From JABSOG01 sp041583135 (GTDB lineage Bacteria > Pseudomonadota > Gammaproteobacteria > Enterobacterales > Alteromonadaceae), in NCBI GenBank assembly GCA_041583135.1, contig JBFHGJ010000063.1, positions 1 to 31,410 of the forward strand: a stretch of DNA of 31,410 nucleotides. Direction: 5' to 3'. The notes beneath the pieces are model-generated. The model saw only the letters and a list, made by a program, of their open reading frames with translations. It did no database searches and had not been told where the DNA came from. A program made the translations under genes and the position numbers. Shown here one piece after another: positions 8,095-15,464 of the stretch (positions are counted from its first letter, which is position 1; the number at the start of each line of letters is the position of its first letter).

Positions 8095-8680
8095 GGTTTC
8101 GCTCCAGAGATTGTAGCTGCTGCAACTGCAAAGGCGTATCTAAATCAAATTCGGCGCTTGGCAGCTCAATTGCCTTGACTTTATCACGGTATTGTTTGAT
8201 CACCGCCTTGGCGCCGTTGCCGTGTGGCGTCAGCTGTTTAAGGGCATCGAAGCAATACTGCGGAAATATGGTGGGCGGGCCTATCCGGCCGTTGGTCCGG
8301 GCACAATGAATCGATTGTTTGTGCTGAAAATATTGTGCCATTAAATATTCAAGCTCAGTTGCCGATAAGGCCCATTGGTCGGCCAAGACAATCATCACGG
8401 CACTGGTGGTGGCGGGCAATTGCGATACACCAAAAGCGATTGAACTGGATAGGCCATCGCGCCAACTGAGGTGGTAGAGAAAGCGACAGTTCGGATGGGA
8501 GACTTGTGCGCGAATCGATTTGGCATAGGCGCCCAGCACACAATAAACGTCTGGGCCAAGTGAATCACACAGGGCGATAGTGCGGCCAAGCAGCGTGTCG
8601 CCAGCGACACTGACCAGCTGTTTTGGCCTGCCGAGTCTGGCGGAGTTGCCGCCTGCGGCAATGAGTATGGCCATGGTCAT
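8075..8680 (-). CDS. MocA-like molybdenum cofactor nucleotidyltransferase
   Basis: About 201 residues with the MobA/MocA fold. The N-terminal nucleotide-binding signature LIAAGGNSARLGRPKQL is followed by IVLADQ, corresponding to the metal-binding D-Q of the family, and RIGPPTIFPQYCF, the family's G-P-P region. MocA converts Mo-molybdopterin to the cytosine dinucleotide form used by xanthine oxidase-family enzymes, which fits its overlap with the hydroxylase genes. The ATG at 8680 is preferred over a GTG at 8689 because AGGTGG stands five bases before it. The usual P after DQ is W here, a small deviation; CTP versus GTP specificity is inferred from context. Confidence 0.85.
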   Translation of the reverse strand: MTMAILIAAGGNSARLGRPKQLVSVAGDTLLGRTIALCDSLGPDVYCVLGAYAKSIRAQVSHPNCRFLYHLSWRDGLSSSIAFGVSQLPATTSAVMIVLADQWALSATELEYLMAQYFQHKQSIHCARTNGRIGPPTIFPQYCFDALKQLTPHGNGAKAVIKQYRDKVKAIELPSAEFDLDTPLQLQQLQSLERNHDLFIH

Positions 8681-8714
8681 TGCAGCCACCTAGGTGTTTC
8701 ATCAGGGCTGTTTC

Positions 8715-9134
8715 TCAAGCCGCCTCCAGTTTAAACAACATCTCATCGAGCGCGTGCCATGGCAACAGCGCACATTCTACCCGAGTGGGAAATCTGGCTA
8801 CGGCCTGCAAAGGGGCGAAAGGCCCGTCGAGATCTTCTTGTTCTAAATACAGTGCGTTTTGTATCGCATCAAAGGTTTGTGCGGCAAATTCAATGTGCTT
8901 GCCGGACATTTCCCGGCACATAATTGAAGCCGAAGCACGGCAAATATCGCAGCCACAGCCACTAAAGCCAATATCGATGATGATACTGTTTTCTATTTTT
9001 AAAAATACCGTGACATTGTCACCGCATTGCTGATATTCGGAGCATGCGTGGTAGTTATAGTCGAACTGTTTGTCTTGGCCAACAGGCTTTGCAGCATGGT
9101 GGCTGATTAATTGCTGAAAATGCTGGTTTATCAT
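8715..9134 (-). CDS. SufU/NifU-like iron-sulfur cluster scaffold
   Basis: A 139-residue protein with the three conserved cysteine motifs of the NifU N-terminal/SufU family: YQQCGDN (Cys37, Asp39), SGCGCDICRASAS (Cys62) and RVECALLPWHAL (Cys121). Extra cysteines at 31, 60 and 65 are present. Such proteins assemble or transfer Fe-S clusters. It is the first gene of the apparent operon leading into the MocA-like and hydroxylase genes with a 34-bp gap, so it may serve the [2Fe-2S] subunit. No suf or isc genes are adjacent. The ATG at 9134 lacks a clear ribosome site. Confidence 0.85.
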   Translation of the reverse strand: MINQHFQQLISHHAAKPVGQDKQFDYNYHACSEYQQCGDNVTVFLKIENSIIIDIGFSGCGCDICRASASIMCREMSGKHIEFAAQTFDAIQNALYLEQEDLDGPFAPLQAVARFPTRVECALLPWHALDEMLFKLEAA

Positions 9135-9190
9135 TGTTTTTGTTGTTGTCGGTTTTTTAAAGTCGATAGCGTATTTTCAACTTAAAACAT

Positions 9191-9220
9191 TACGCAATTA
9201 TGATACTGACTTCAAAAATA
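9191..9220 (-). promoter_or_regulatory. Candidate promoter of the hydroxylase operon
   Basis: On the minus strand TTGAAG and TAATGT are spaced by about 17 bases roughly 55 bp before the SufU-like start codon. The match is moderate and was found by eye. Confidence 0.3.
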
Positions 9221-9252
9221 GACGATAAACGGCAAAAATACAAAACTCATCA

Positions 9253-9266
9253 ACCCGACCTCGGGT
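9253..9266 (-). terminator. Possible terminator of the APE operon
   Basis: ACCCGA-CC-TCGGGT forms a short 6-bp hairpin just downstream of the MipA/OmpV stop on the minus strand, followed within ten bases by GTTTTGTATTTTT. The two-base loop is too tight for a full stem, so this is a weak candidate. Confidence 0.35.
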
Positions 9267-9279
9267 GGGCCGACTTGGC

Positions 9280-10092
9280 TTAAAACAGCCAAGCGTAGGC
9301 AAAGCCAAAGGATAAGTTGCCCTTTTGCTTTACTAAAGGGCTGTGTTCGAACGTTGCACCACCGATATGGTTGTAGCGGGCGAATACCCCGGCGCGATAG
9401 CCTTTACCTTCGAAGTTCAGACCACCGAGCAGTTGAGCGCCGGCGTAGCCGTCATCGGCTTTAAAGCCCGCTCTGGTGGCGGTGATATAAGCATCATCCA
9501 CACCGTAAAAATACTGATTAAAATCGGCACTGTCGTATTTCACTCTGGCTTTGAGTACGGTATACCACAAATGGTTGTTCGCAATTGGTCGTTTGTCAGA
9601 GGACCAATTGACAGAGAGTTCGCTTTGCCAGCCGATACTCTCGATACCGCCATCGATTGCCCAAGCTTTGCGGGCGGTGAGCTGCATATACAATGACTTG
9701 TCGTCTTTGACATACCAATTAAGGGCAGGCCCTATGGCACCGACCCAACCTAAGTTGGGCATACCTGCCCGGGCGCGGTTGTCATCGCTGTTGACGCGAA
9801 TGGCGCCGCTACCGGAGAATGTCAGCTCTAAATGTTCAGAGTCCCACAGCTTGCGTTTGATGCCGTTGCGGTCAATGGTGAGCTTCTCGCTCTGGTAGCG
9901 AATATATGGAAAAGGCAATAATAAACTCTGGCTTTGCTCGGCGCCGTAGTAGTGGGGCAGATTGGCGCCAAAAACGCCAACCCCAAAGGTCCATTGACCT
10001 TTTTTGTCGCTGGGCGTTTGGGCTGCTTGGTTGTCAGCCTGAGCGGTATTGGCCGCCAGCAACAGCACACTGAGACAAAAGCGAAGTTTCAT
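9280..10092 (-). CDS. MipA/OmpV family outer-membrane protein, last gene of the APE operon
   Basis: A 270-residue beta-barrel-type protein with a clear signal peptide (MKLRFCLSVLLLAANTAQA). The body shows the MipA/OmpV pattern: FGVGVFGANLPHYYGAEQS near the mature N terminus, FPYIRYQSEKLTIDRNGIK, and alternating amphipathic strands ending in FGFAYAWLF with a terminal Phe as in outer-membrane proteins. Its ATG overlaps the TAA of the ketosynthase gene (TAATG) with AGGTGG upstream, so translation is coupled to the APE operon. MipA/OmpV members include MltA-interacting scaffolds and porin-like barrels; a role in placing or tolerating the pigment in the outer membrane is only an inference. Confidence 0.88.
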   Translation of the reverse strand: MKLRFCLSVLLLAANTAQADNQAAQTPSDKKGQWTFGVGVFGANLPHYYGAEQSQSLLLPFPYIRYQSEKLTIDRNGIKRKLWDSEHLELTFSGSGAIRVNSDDNRARAGMPNLGWVGAIGPALNWYVKDDKSLYMQLTARKAWAIDGGIESIGWQSELSVNWSSDKRPIANNHLWYTVLKARVKYDSADFNQYFYGVDDAYITATRAGFKADDGYAGAQLLGGLNFEGKGYRAGVFARYNHIGGATFEHSPLVKQKGNLSFGFAYAWLF

Positions 10093-11318
10093 TAGGACCA
10101 CCTTTTAAAGATTAACGAGGTATTGATGCCACCAAAGGCAAAGTTGTTGCTCATCACATATTCGGTATCGATGGCTTTACCCTCGCCACGCAAGTAATCG
10201 ACACAGGCCATCTGTGGGTCGATATTGTCTAAATTGATGGTTGGACAGAACCACTTTTGTCGCATCATTTCAATGCAGGCCCACGCCTCAATTGCACCAC
10301 AGGCACCGAGAGTATGACCTAGGTAGCTCTTAAGTGAGCTCAAGGCGATGTCTTGGCCAAAGGTGGCAAATGTAGCGTGACTCTCGGCCAAATCGCCGGT
10401 TTGGGTCGCTGTACCATGACCGTTGACATATTTGATTTGTGAAGCATCGATTTGGGCATCTTTAAGCGCCAGTTCCATCGCGACCTGCATTGTCGCAGCG
10501 GTCGGCTGGGTTACATGCTGGCCGTCTGAGTTGGTACCAAAGCCTACCAGCTCGGCATAGATGGTTGCGCCACGGGCTTTGGCGTGCTCCAGCTCTTCTA
10601 AGATCAGAGTTCCGGCCCCTTCGCCGATGACCAGACCGTCACGGTCTTTATCATAGGGCCTTGGGTAGGCTTTGGGGCTGTCGTTGTGGGTACTGGTGGC
10701 ATATAGGGTATCGAAAACCACCGCTTCGGTGGCGCAAAGTTCTTCGGCGCCACCAGCAACCATGATGGTTTGCTGGCCGTGTTTGATAGCTTCATAGGCG
10801 TATCCGATACCTTGCGAACCTGAGGTACAGGCGGAGCTGGTGGTGTATACCCGGCCTTTTAAGCCAAAGAACAAGCCCACATTGACCGGCGCAGTATGGG
10901 CCATCAGCTGAATATAGCTGGTGGCGTTGACCTGAGTCATATCGCCGTCGATGAGCATTTTGCCAAAGGCTTTAAACGGTGGCGTCGAACCGACCGACGA
11001 GCCATAGGCGATACCGGTTGAACCATCGGTCAAGGCCGGGTGGTCGATAAGTCCGGCGTCGATGAGCGCCTTTTCGGTGGCTGCGGTAGACATCAGTGAG
11101 ATACGGCCCATCGAGCGGGTTTGCTTACGGGTATAATGGCTAGGCTTTTTAAAGTCCTGCACTGGCGCGGCAAGACGGGTGTTGAGTTCGCTGAAACGAT
11201 CCCATTCATCCATGCGCACCACCGCATTTTGGCCTTTTTTCAAGTTGGCATTAAAGTCTGCCCAATTATCACCAAGGGCGGTAATACAGGACATACCGGT
11301 CACGACAACACGTTTCAC
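10092..11318 (-). CDS. apeR: APE beta-ketoacyl-ACP synthase (second KS of the O-P-Q-R block)
   Basis: A 408-residue FabF-like condensing enzyme. The catalytic triad is intact: nucleophile Cys164 in TTSSACTSGSQG, His301 in VNGHGTATQTGD and His335 in SYLGHTLGACGA; the C-terminal NNFAFGGINTSL loop is also present. It begins with GTG overlapping the TAG of the ketoreductase gene. The symbol is given by position: in described APE clusters the order KS-DH-KR-KS is apeO-P-Q-R. This enzyme should elongate ACP-bound polyene or supply fatty-acid-like chains; which of the two KS pairs with the chain-length factor was not determined from sequence. Confidence 0.9.
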   Translation of the reverse strand: MKRVVVTGMSCITALGDNWADFNANLKKGQNAVVRMDEWDRFSELNTRLAAPVQDFKKPSHYTRKQTRSMGRISLMSTAATEKALIDAGLIDHPALTDGSTGIAYGSSVGSTPPFKAFGKMLIDGDMTQVNATSYIQLMAHTAPVNVGLFFGLKGRVYTTSSACTSGSQGIGYAYEAIKHGQQTIMVAGGAEELCATEAVVFDTLYATSTHNDSPKAYPRPYDKDRDGLVIGEGAGTLILEELEHAKARGATIYAELVGFGTNSDGQHVTQPTAATMQVAMELALKDAQIDASQIKYVNGHGTATQTGDLAESHATFATFGQDIALSSLKSYLGHTLGACGAIEAWACIEMMRQKWFCPTINLDNIDPQMACVDYLRGEGKAIDTEYVMSNNFAFGGINTSLIFKRWS

Positions 11319-12046
11319 TAGGCAAGCCCTCCATTGACTGAGATCACCTGTCTGGTGATATAGGCGGCATCATCAGACATTAAAAAGTTGACGGTGGCAG
11401 CCACTTCAATGGGCTTGCCCATGCGTCTTAGGGGCACCATCTTGACGATGTTGTCGGCGTTGGTTTGCTCGGCCATATCGGTTTCGATAAGACCCGGGGC
11501 AACGCAGTTGACGGTAATTTTGCGTTTAGCCAATTCGAGCGCCAAGGATTTGGTGGCGCCGATAAGACCGGCTTTGGCGGCGGAATAGTTGACCTGACCC
11601 CGATTACCAATTTCGCCAGACAGTGAAGACATGGTAATGATGCGGCCACCTTTTCTGGCTTGCACCATCGGCATGACAATCGGTTGCAGCACGTTGTAAA
11701 AACCATCTAGGTTGGTTTGGATCACGCTATCCCACTCTTGTTCTGTCATGGCCGGAAAGGCGGTGTCTCGGGCAATACCTGCGTTACAGATCACGCCATA
11801 ATAGGCGCCGTTCTCAGCGATGTCTTGCTCTAGCACCGCTTTGGTTTGCGCGCGGTCTGAAATATCAAACTGCAATACGTTGGCGTTGACGCCATGGGCG
11901 ATACACTTCTCACAAGTGTCTAACGCCTGTTGTTCATCGGCTCTGTAATGCACGGCGATATCAAAGCCTGCTTCGGCCAATTTGACGGCAATGGTCTTAC
12001 CGATACCACGGCTTGAGCCGGTTACCAATACTCTTCTAGTCATCAT
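11318..12046 (-). CDS. apeQ: APE 3-ketoacyl-ACP reductase (FabG-like SDR)
   Basis: A 242-residue short-chain dehydrogenase/reductase. The NADPH-binding TGSSRGIG is at residues 9-16, CNAG at 87-90, and the catalytic Ser141, Tyr154 and Lys158 lie in the SSLSGEIGNRGQVNYSAAK segment. It ends with the FabG-like VISVNGGLA. It should reduce each 3-ketoacyl-ACP during polyene assembly. The start is within ATGATGA overlapping the dehydratase stop; 12046 or 12043 are both possible and AAGGA precedes by 5 or 8 bases. A longer frame to 12130 lies inside the dehydratase gene and is rejected. Confidence 0.93.
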   Translation of the reverse strand: MMTRRVLVTGSSRGIGKTIAVKLAEAGFDIAVHYRADEQQALDTCEKCIAHGVNANVLQFDISDRAQTKAVLEQDIAENGAYYGVICNAGIARDTAFPAMTEQEWDSVIQTNLDGFYNVLQPIVMPMVQARKGGRIITMSSLSGEIGNRGQVNYSAAKAGLIGATKSLALELAKRKITVNCVAPGLIETDMAEQTNADNIVKMVPLRRMGKPIEVAATVNFLMSDDAAYITRQVISVNGGLA

Positions 12047-12489
12047 GGGTTTCCTTGATTGGCCTGATTGGGTAAAAATACATTGATTTTGGCATCCACC
12101 AGCAAGCTGTCTTGCTGATGAATTTGACATTGAAAGACCCGTAGCCCGGAGGCTTCTTCATATAAGCGCTCAACACTTATCTCCAGCCGAGCCCCTCGCT
12201 CAAACCAAGCGGTGTTGGGCTGGTACTTACGACTGCCGAGCAAATAGCCTATCTCGACGCTACCGCCTTCATCTAAGGCGTTGGCACCTGCAAAAGCGGC
12301 AATGGCTTGGGCCATATATTCCACGCCAATGTAGCTTGGCACGCCTTGTCGGGCGTCATCATAAAATGCACTGGTGGGCTTAATGGTGACTTCACAGACG
12401 CCTTTTTGCTGTTCGTAGCTCAGCAAGGCGTCGATAAGGATCATCGGGTGATCATGGGGTAAAACTTGTTCTATCGGGTATTTATTCAT
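12043..12489 (-). CDS. apeP: APE hotdog-fold 3-hydroxyacyl-ACP dehydratase (ApeP-like)
   Basis: A 148-residue single-hotdog protein. The N terminus YPIEQVLPHDHPMILID resembles the FabZ/FabA entry strand (LPHxxPM), and the SYIGVEYMAQAIAAFAGANAL helix matches the central hot-dog helix of ApeP-type dehydratases. It is distinct from the second, FabZ-like dehydratase at 22060-22416; described APE systems also have two. It overlaps the upstream ketosynthase by 8 bp and the downstream ketoreductase by an ATGA. A GTG at 12492 immediately before the ATG is an alternative start. Confidence 0.88.
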   Translation of the reverse strand: MNKYPIEQVLPHDHPMILIDALLSYEQQKGVCEVTIKPTSAFYDDARQGVPSYIGVEYMAQAIAAFAGANALDEGGSVEIGYLLGSRKYQPNTAWFERGARLEISVERLYEEASGLRVFQCQIHQQDSLLVDAKINVFLPNQANQGNP

Positions 12490-13675
12490 CACAGCGAGTT
12501 ATCACCAAACTGACGTTACTGCCACCAAAGGCAAAAGAGTTGGAAAGACAAGCCCTCACTGGGGCGCAATGGTTATCATCGACCAAGGTTATCGGCGCAA
12601 TCTGCTCATCGTATTGGCCGTCATAGCGATGGGGCGGCAAACGCTGGTTAATATTCAGTTCGCTCATCACAAGATAGCAAATACCGGCCTCAATGGCACC
12701 AGCGCCAGCTAAGGTGTGTCCGGTTAAAGCTTTGGTGGAGCTGGCCGGCACGTTTTTGGCGCCCAACTGAACAATGGCAAAGGCTTCCATTTCATCGTTT
12801 TTCGGGGTCGCCGTACCATGCAGGTTGATGTAGTCCAAGGTCTGAGGCGTTAGCTGCGCCATCAAAAGTGCCTGGCGCATGGCGCTAAGGGCGCCTTCGC
12901 CTTGTGGATGAGGTGCCGACATATGATGGGCGTCGGATGACTCGCCATAACCGGCAAGGCAAACGCCGCTGTTGCCGCGCTCTAGTAAGAACAAGGCGGC
13001 GCCTTCGCCGATATTGATGCCGGTACGGTTGGCGCTAAAGGGGTTGCAGATGTCAAAAGACAGTGACTCCAAGGCATGAAAACCATGGATCGTCAGCTCA
13101 CACAAGCTGTCGGCACCACCACAGATCACCGCATCAAGCAAGCCGCTTTTAACCATATTGGCGGCGCTGACCATGGCTTTGGCGCCACTGGAGCAGGCAG
13201 TTGAAATGCTAAAGGCCATGCCCTTAAGGCCAGCGGCTTTGGCGATAAACTTGGCGACCGCCCCCATTTCCTGCATTTCATAATGGTAGTTCTGGTCAAA
13301 GTGGCCGCACGCTTCGCGGTGCAAAAAGGCTTTTTCAGTCTCTTGGGTGCCTGAGGTACTGGTGCCAACAATCACCCCAACTCTGTCGGCGCCGTATTTG
13401 GCGACGGCTTTATCGACAGAGGCTTTGATCTCCATCAGCGCAGCGAGCGCCATCTGATTGCAGCGGGTTTGATATACTTTGGGCCAGCCCGATATGTCCG
13501 GCAGCTCGGCGGTGACGGCGCCTACGACAACGCTTTGTTCGACCAAAAAGTCATCCGAGCGGCTCAGCAGGCTGTCGGGCTGGGCAAAGAGGTTTTGCCA
13601 AGTCTGGTTTTTACCTAGGCCGAGGCTTGAGACAATGCCCAAATCTGTTAACACGGTAGGGTTCAATTTTGCCAT
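12482..13675 (-). CDS. apeO: APE beta-ketoacyl-ACP synthase (first KS of the O-P-Q-R block)
   Basis: A 397-residue ketosynthase, more divergent than the other KS. Catalytic residues are present: Cys161 in SISTACSSGAKA, His286 in NLHGTATPKNDE and His320 in ALTGHTLAGAGA; the C-terminal SNSFAFGGSNVSLVI is typical. By gene order it corresponds to ApeO, the KS known from Xenorhabdus APE work to form a heterodimer with the chain-length factor ApeC. It overlaps the DUF3261 lipoprotein gene by 13 bp. The symbol rests on order and general similarity, not on an alignment. Confidence 0.9.
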   Translation of the reverse strand: MAKLNPTVLTDLGIVSSLGLGKNQTWQNLFAQPDSLLSRSDDFLVEQSVVVGAVTAELPDISGWPKVYQTRCNQMALAALMEIKASVDKAVAKYGADRVGVIVGTSTSGTQETEKAFLHREACGHFDQNYHYEMQEMGAVAKFIAKAAGLKGMAFSISTACSSGAKAMVSAANMVKSGLLDAVICGGADSLCELTIHGFHALESLSFDICNPFSANRTGINIGEGAALFLLERGNSGVCLAGYGESSDAHHMSAPHPQGEGALSAMRQALLMAQLTPQTLDYINLHGTATPKNDEMEAFAIVQLGAKNVPASSTKALTGHTLAGAGAIEAGICYLVMSELNINQRLPPHRYDGQYDEQIAPITLVDDNHCAPVRACLSNSFAFGGSNVSLVITRCDE

Positions 13676-14256
13676 TTTTCCAACGGTTTAATGGTTAATC
13701 GGTAACGTCGTTCGAGATGTTCAAAGGCGATAAAGTCGGTTTGATACTCAATCAGGATGACCGGTTCGCCATTGCGATAGACCGTTCTGGCACGGTCTTT
13801 ATCTTCGATGGTAACTTTGATTTTGGCGCTATCTAATGCCGCGAGCAGTTGCTCTTTGGGCCAATGGGCCAGTTGAAAATCGGCCAAGAGATATTGCACC
13901 TCAATGTCTTTGGCCAGCGGTGAGCGGCTGAGTCTGTGCGGGGCATTTTCAAACCACAACATTTCAAACAATTGTACACCACTGGTGGTGGTGGCGTTGA
14001 TGGCGATGTTGTTGGGATTGAGCTCGATTTGCATCAACATCTCATAACGGCTTTGACCATGGCGACCTTTGATTAAGGTCTGCATTCCTTGACCTTGATG
14101 CTTTGTTGGCGGCGAGGTTAAATTCAGTGCGATGCCATCGGCAATTTCAACTTGTGAAATGCGTGCAGGCGCTTGAGGTTTTTCCGGTGCGCTGGCACAG
14201 CCTTGCATCAATAATGCAAAGCCAAATGCCAACGTCGCTATTGTGATCCTGAACAT
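13663..14256 (-). CDS. DUF3261 lipoprotein of the APE operon
   Basis: A 197-residue protein with a lipoprotein signal peptide: hydrophobic FRITIATLAFGFALLMQ then GC with the lipid-modified Cys at residue 20. The mature part (SRYEMLMQIELNPNNIAINA, GVQLFEMLWF, LLADFQLAHWP) matches the pattern of DUF3261 proteins that recur in APE clusters beside the MMPL exporter and LolA-like protein. The fold resembles LolB-type lipid-binding proteins in strand pattern, suggesting it could receive the APE lipid at the outer membrane; this is inference. It overlaps both neighbours (19 bp and 13 bp). Confidence 0.85.
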   Translation of the reverse strand: MFRITIATLAFGFALLMQGCASAPEKPQAPARISQVEIADGIALNLTSPPTKHQGQGMQTLIKGRHGQSRYEMLMQIELNPNNIAINATTTSGVQLFEMLWFENAPHRLSRSPLAKDIEVQYLLADFQLAHWPKEQLLAALDSAKIKVTIEDKDRARTVYRNGEPVILIEYQTDFIAFEHLERRYRLTIKPLEKWQN

Positions 14257-15464
14257 GTCTGTGCCAATGCCTTTAATCTTCTAGTTGAATGAGTGACCAA
14301 TGGGTTGTTTTTGTCATCCCACGCGTAGCCGGCCAAAACCGAGCAAACCATTTGTTTGACGTTCTCCATTGGGTCAGGGTAGAAAATGACTTGCCTTAAG
14401 TCGCCATCATACCAGCCTTGGACGAAACTCTTAAAGGCATTGATGCCTTTGCGTAGCGGTAGGGCGTACTCCATTTGCCAATCGACGGCTTCTCCTTGCA
14501 AGGTTCGAAGCACTAATGGCACCGCCAAAGACGAGGATTTTAACGCGATGGTGACGCCTGAGGAAAACACCGGGTCGAGAAATTCACCGGCATTGCCAAG
14601 CAGCGCAAAGTTGTCACCACAGAGGGTTTTAACATTGGCCGAATAGCCTTTGATGGTACGTAGTTCGTTTATAACACTGGCGTCTTTAAGCAATTCGGCA
14701 AGCTCTGGGACTTGTGCGATGAAGGTAAACAGCTGCTGTTCGAGCGTTTGGCCTTCAAGGGCGTCAAAGTAGTGAGTTTCGCCGACCACGCCGATGCTGC
14801 TGGTGCCGTTGGAAAACGGAATAAGCCAAAACCAGATATCCTGATGATCAGGATGGACGGTGATCAAAATTTTGTTGCGGTCAAATTGCGCCGGCAGATT
14901 GTCTTTGAGGTGAGTAAACACCGACTGACGCACCGGAAAGTCCGACGGGCTTTCCAAATCGAGCAGTCTAGGCAGCACCCGGCCAAAGCCGCTGGCATCT
15001 AAAATAAACTTAGGTTCAATGGTGTGTACGCTATCATCGCTCAAATCTTTGATGGTTAGGGTATTGCCGCAAACCGCTTCAATCTGATGGCGATAGAAGA
15101 CCTCGGCACCGGCTTTTTCGGCGCCATCGGCCAACAGCTTGTCAAAGACATCGCGCTGAACCTGATAGGTTAGATGGGGGCCTTCGCTACACTTGTGCTT
15201 AAATTCAAATTCACTGAACTGACCGTGTTGCAAAAACTTGGCGCCGTCTTTGAGTTGGAACCCCCAGTCATCTACCGCCTCGACCAGTCCGGCTTCGGCC
15301 AAAAAGGTCATACACTGTGGCAACAGACTCTCGCCAATGGAAAAACGGGGAAACTGTTCGCGTTCAAACAGTTTGACATTGACTCCTGCTTTGGCCAGCA
15401 TGGCGCCGGCACAGGCTCCGGCGGGACCTGCGCCAATGATGGCGACGTCACAATGATATTTCAT
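14238..15464 (-). CDS. FAD-dependent oxidoreductase, halogenase-like
   Basis: A 408-residue flavoprotein of the p-hydroxybenzoate hydroxylase superfamily. GAGPAG at 11-16 binds the ADP moiety, GESLLPQ (44-50) is shared by flavin halogenases and geranylgeranyl-reductase-like proteins, and GNAGEFLDPVFSSGV is the second FAD motif. Two further features recall flavin-dependent halogenases: Lys72 in GFQLKDGAKF, at the place of the catalytic lysine, and WFWLIP (211-216), matching the WxWxIP element. Related flavoproteins occur in many APE and flexirubin clusters. Whether it halogenates, hydroxylates or desaturates cannot be said. It is joined by ATGA to the exporter gene upstream. Confidence 0.87.
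   Translation of the reverse strand: MKYHCDVAIIGAGPAGACAGAMLAKAGVNVKLFEREQFPRFSIGESLLPQCMTFLAEAGLVEAVDDWGFQLKDGAKFLQHGQFSEFEFKHKCSEGPHLTYQVQRDVFDKLLADGAEKAGAEVFYRHQIEAVCGNTLTIKDLSDDSVHTIEPKFILDASGFGRVLPRLLDLESPSDFPVRQSVFTHLKDNLPAQFDRNKILITVHPDHQDIWFWLIPFSNGTSSIGVVGETHYFDALEGQTLEQQLFTFIAQVPELAELLKDASVINELRTIKGYSANVKTLCGDNFALLGNAGEFLDPVFSSGVTIALKSSSLAVPLVLRTLQGEAVDWQMEYALPLRKGINAFKSFVQGWYDGDLRQVIFYPDPMENVKQMVCSVLAGYAWDDKNNPLVTHSTRRLKALAQTCSGSQ

Noticed and set aside
12047..12130. 28-codon N-terminal extension of the ketoreductase
   Set aside because: SDR homology starts at MMTRRVLVTG; the extension is the dehydratase gene read in another frame.
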